DNA from: Cytobacillus dafuensis
Lineage (GTDB): Bacteria; Bacillota; Bacilli; Bacillales; Cytobacillaceae
NCBI RefSeq assembly: GCF_007995155.1
Contig: NZ_CP042593.1
Location: 3,204,001 to 3,268,000, forward strand
Direction of reading: 5' to 3'
Length of the DNA: 64,000 nucleotides
The translations under genes were made by a program, and so were the position numbers. Shown piece by piece: positions 62,043 through 64,000 of this stretch (within the stretch, counting starts at the first letter, position 1; every line of letters starts with the position of its first letter). A model generated the notes under the pieces. That model worked only from the letters and a program-made list of their open reading frames with translations. It was not told the origin of the DNA and ran no database searches.

Positions 62043-62480
62043 TTAAATATCTTGACAATATTGTTCAAATGCATTTTGAAGCTTTTGAATAACAGCCATC
62101 GGTTCATGTCCCTCAATTTCATGGCGCTCAATCATCGTACATAGCTTTCCATCCTTTAATATTGCAAAGGATGGGGATGAAGGTGGATAACCAGTAAAGT
62201 AATTGCGTGCAAGAGCAGTTGCCTCTTTATCCTGACCTGCAAAAACTGTCACCAAATGATCTGGGCGCTTATCATAATGTAGTGAATGGGCTGCAGCTGG
62301 GCGAGCAATCCCACCAGCGCACCCACAAACAGAATTAACCATGACAAGTGTTGTTCCTTTTTTGTTCAGTGCTTCTTCAACCTCATCAGTTGTTTTTAAT
62401 TCAGTATAGCCAGCAGCCACGATTTCTTTTCGTGCCTGATTAACAACATCATTCATAAATAAATTAAAATCCATATTCAT
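62043..62480 (-). CDS. brxB: bacilliredoxin BrxB (YqiW)
   Basis: Thioredoxin-fold protein of 145 aa with the bacilliredoxin CGC motif in [15 protein letters not shown] (near residues 48-62). Bacilliredoxins remove bacillithiol from S-bacillithiolated proteins after oxidative stress. Other conserved parts are [17 protein letters not shown] at the N-terminus and [13 protein letters not shown] near 100. Position next to the art genes identifies it as YqiW/BrxB, not its paralogue BrxA (YphP). Confidence 0.93.
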   Translation of the reverse strand: MNMDFNLFMNDVVNQARKEIVAAGYTELKTTDEVEEALNKKGTTLVMVNSVCGCAGGIARPAAAHSLHYDKRPDHLVTVFAGQDKEATALARNYFTGYPPSSPSFAILKDGKLCTMIERHEIEGHEPMAVIQKLQNAFEQYCQDI

Positions 62481-62617
62481 CTGAATTATCGCTCCTCTAT
62501 AATTTTAATAAGCCTTTACTACATCATACCAATTGTTCATACCCTTAATCAACGTATCAAGTTTATTAGAAAAATGAAGATGAATATTTAACTAATAACA
62601 AGTGGTACTCATACATG

Positions 62618-62639
62618 AAAAAGCTGCCAATAGGGCAGC
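62618..62639 (-). terminator. terminator of the mutase-meaB operon
   Basis: GCTGCC (623-628) pairs with GGCAGC (634-639) and TTTTTCATG follows on minus; it directly precedes the meaB stop coordinate. Confidence 0.8.
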
Positions 62640-62642
62640 CTT

Positions 62643-63764
62643 TTATGTCTCTTTTTCTGAATAAGCTCTGAATAAATCCTCTACTGCTGAGGTAACAGTT
62701 CGATTTCCAGAGATAACTTCATTCTCTATTTTTGGAAGGAGAGGCTTTACTTCTTTGTGATAGAAAAAGCTGAATTGCAAATGATCAACAATCATAGAGT
62801 AAAGCCATTCCTTTGTTTGCTCCCTTCTTCTTTCTTCAAACATACCCGAAGTCTTTGTTTTTACCTCAAAAGTATGGATCAAATCCCATATTTCCTGCAA
62901 ACCTTCATGATAAATGGACGAGCATGTGACTGCTTTTGTTTCCCATCCTTTTGTAGCAGGCTGTAGAAAATGAAGAATTTGATTGTATTCTGACTTTGTT
63001 TTTAATGCGAGCTTTTTGTTTGAGCCGTCTGCTTTGTTCACAACAATGGCATCCGCCAGCTCCATGATCCCTTTTTTCATTCCTTGTAATTCGTCCCCTG
63101 CTCCAGTAAGAACGATAAGCATAAAAAAATCAACCATATCTCTAACGATTACTTCACTTTGTCCAACACCGACAGTTTCAACTAGAATGACATCAAAGCC
63201 AGCAGCCTCGCATAGGAGCATCGTTTCTCTCGTTTTTCTATGAACTCCGCCAAGCTTACCTGCAGATGGTGATGGCCTAATATACGCCCTCGGATTTCGC
63301 GAAAGCTGCTCCATTCTTGTTTTATCACCTAAGATACTGCCTCCGCTAATGCTAGAACTCGGATCAACAGCAAGAACGGCAACCTTTAAGCCTAAATCAC
63401 ATAAAAAGGTGCCAAAGGCTTCGATGAATGTGCTTTTTCCCGCACCTGGCACACCTGTTATACCAATACGAATAGCATTGCCGGAATAAGGAAGAAGCTT
63501 TTGCAAAAGGTCTTGAGCCTTACGAAAGTGATGCTCAGCGTTGCTTTCAATTAGTGTTATGGACTTGGCTAGCACTGTCCGATTTCCTTCAAGAATACCT
63601 TCAGCTAATTCATTAACATTCAATTCGGGTCTAGTTTTCTTTTGAAACTTTCTATTTTTCACAAAAGAAGTTTCATTCTTCAGCTCAACGCCTTTTCGAA
63701 CGATGCTAGTAAAATCGTCAGGATTTTTCTCATCAAACCATTCAGGTTTTTTGTCTTTATCCAT
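62643..63764 (-). CDS. meaB: methylmalonyl-CoA mutase-associated GTPase MeaB
   Basis: G3E-family P-loop GTPase of 373 aa that loads and protects the B12-dependent mutase. Walker A is [15 protein letters not shown] (near residue 105), followed by [22 protein letters not shown] (near 133), [10 protein letters not shown] (near 200) and the base-recognition NKADG (near 245). N- and C-terminal helical extensions are typical of MeaB. Its ATG overlaps the end of the mutase gene, as expected for partner proteins. Confidence 0.96.
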   Translation of the reverse strand: MDKDKKPEWFDEKNPDDFTSIVRKGVELKNETSFVKNRKFQKKTRPELNVNELAEGILEGNRTVLAKSITLIESNAEHHFRKAQDLLQKLLPYSGNAIRIGITGVPGAGKSTFIEAFGTFLCDLGLKVAVLAVDPSSSISGGSILGDKTRMEQLSRNPRAYIRPSPSAGKLGGVHRKTRETMLLCEAAGFDVILVETVGVGQSEVIVRDMVDFFMLIVLTGAGDELQGMKKGIMELADAIVVNKADGSNKKLALKTKSEYNQILHFLQPATKGWETKAVTCSSIYHEGLQEIWDLIHTFEVKTKTSGMFEERRREQTKEWLYSMIVDHLQFSFFYHKEVKPLLPKIENEVISGNRTVTSAVEDLFRAYSEKET

Positions 63765-64000
63765 TTAATACTTCCTCATAACCGAGGCGGTTATATATTT
63801 CGCGAATCACTTTTTGAGCAGCAACTGGAATAACTGTACCAGGACCAAAAATGGCTGCAGCTCCATGCTCATATAAATATTGATAGTCTTGAGCTGGGAT
63901 AACCCCGCCTATTACAACAAGAATATCTTCCCTTTTAAGCTTTTCAAGTTCTTCTACCAGCTGAGGAAGAAGTGTCTTGTGGCCGGCAGCAAGAGAGCTG
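63757..64000 (-). CDS. methylmalonyl-CoA mutase, C-terminal (B12-binding) fragment, cut by window edge
   Basis: The last 80 residues of the mutase: [18 protein letters not shown], then [34 protein letters not shown] and a stop overlapping meaB. This is the end of the cobalamin-binding domain of the catalytic subunit; the rest lies beyond position 64000. The enzyme converts (R)-methylmalonyl-CoA to succinyl-CoA. Confidence 0.93.
   Translation of the reverse strand, partial: SSLAAGHKTLLPQLVEELEKLKREDILVVIGGVIPAQDYQYLYEHGAAAIFGPGTVIPVAAQKVIREIYNRLGYEEVLNG

Noticed and set aside
1..64000. CRISPR array, prophage, IS element, tRNA or rRNA genes
   Set aside because: No regularly spaced direct repeats, transposase, phage structural genes or tRNA-like cloverleaf were seen on either strand by reading; xerD is the housekeeping recombinase.

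Overview
This window comes from a low-GC, endospore-forming Firmicute of the family Bacillaceae in the broad sense (Cytobacillus/Metabacillus-like; the genus cannot be fixed from sequence alone). The evidence is a sporulation cluster (spoIIAA-spoIIAB-sigF, spoVA genes, spoIIM, dacF), AAGGAGG-type ribosome sites, frequent TTG/GTG starts, T-box leaders, LexA boxes of the B. subtilis type, and gene order that follows the B. subtilis lysA-to-yqiW (yqk/yqj/yqi) interval almost gene for gene.

Layout. 0-5 kb: lysA and a reduced spoVA operon (spoVAA, spoVAB, spoVAEa, spoVAF; spoVAC, spoVAD and spoVAEb are absent). 5-8 kb: the forespore sigma-F operon and dacF. 8-12 kb: nucleoside salvage (drm, pupG, pdp). 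12-16 kb: xerD, yqzK, fur, spoIIM and a GNAT acetyltransferase. 16-20 kb: endonuclease Q, nudF, yqkF, yqkE and a VOC protein. 20-24 kb: a ketone-body/leucine-tail module (scoA, scoB, thiolase and a divergent HMG-CoA lyase). 24-31 kb: a more variable stretch with a lipoprotein, an ECF sigma/anti-sigma pair, a polysaccharide deacetylase, a CDGSH protein, an HD-domain hydrolase and very small proteins. 31-35 kb: an SOS-controlled Y-family polymerase with a YolD protein, then yqzH, yqjQ and yqjP. 35-41 kb: a block absent from this position in B. subtilis (LCP protein, SRAP protein, a very large secreted double nuclease). 41-48 kb: T-box-controlled proI, a secreted M14 carboxypeptidase, namA, and an NSS transporter under a second T-box. 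47-53 kb: a histidine phosphatase lacking a normal start codon, rnz, zwf, gndA, dinB. 53-64 kb: a lone CheW, a PepT-like peptidase, the propionyl/methylmalonyl-CoA genes (yqjD, mce), prli42, an L,D-transpeptidase, yqjA, the artPQR arginine transporter, brxB, meaB and the C-terminus of methylmalonyl-CoA mutase running off the right edge.

How the genes work together. The sporulation genes form a temporal chain: a promoter upstream of spoIIAA feeds sigF; sigma-F-like and sigma-G-like promoters precede dacF and spoVAA; a sigma-E-like promoter precedes spoIIM. A terminator overlapping the end of sigF separates the spoIIA and spoVA units. HMG-CoA lyase, ScoAB and thiolase convert HMG-CoA through acetoacetate to acetyl-CoA. 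YqjD, Mce, MeaB and the mutase fragment belong to the propionyl-CoA to succinyl-CoA route.

The intergenic DNA is rich in dispersed palindromic repeats of at least five families. One resembles the Bacillaceae-1 RNA motif. I found no tRNA, rRNA, CRISPR array, prophage, IS transposase or obvious defence island. The window is mainly core chromosome; the more unusual items are RNA and repeat structures, the double nuclease, the reduced spoVA operon and the ATA-start phosphatase.
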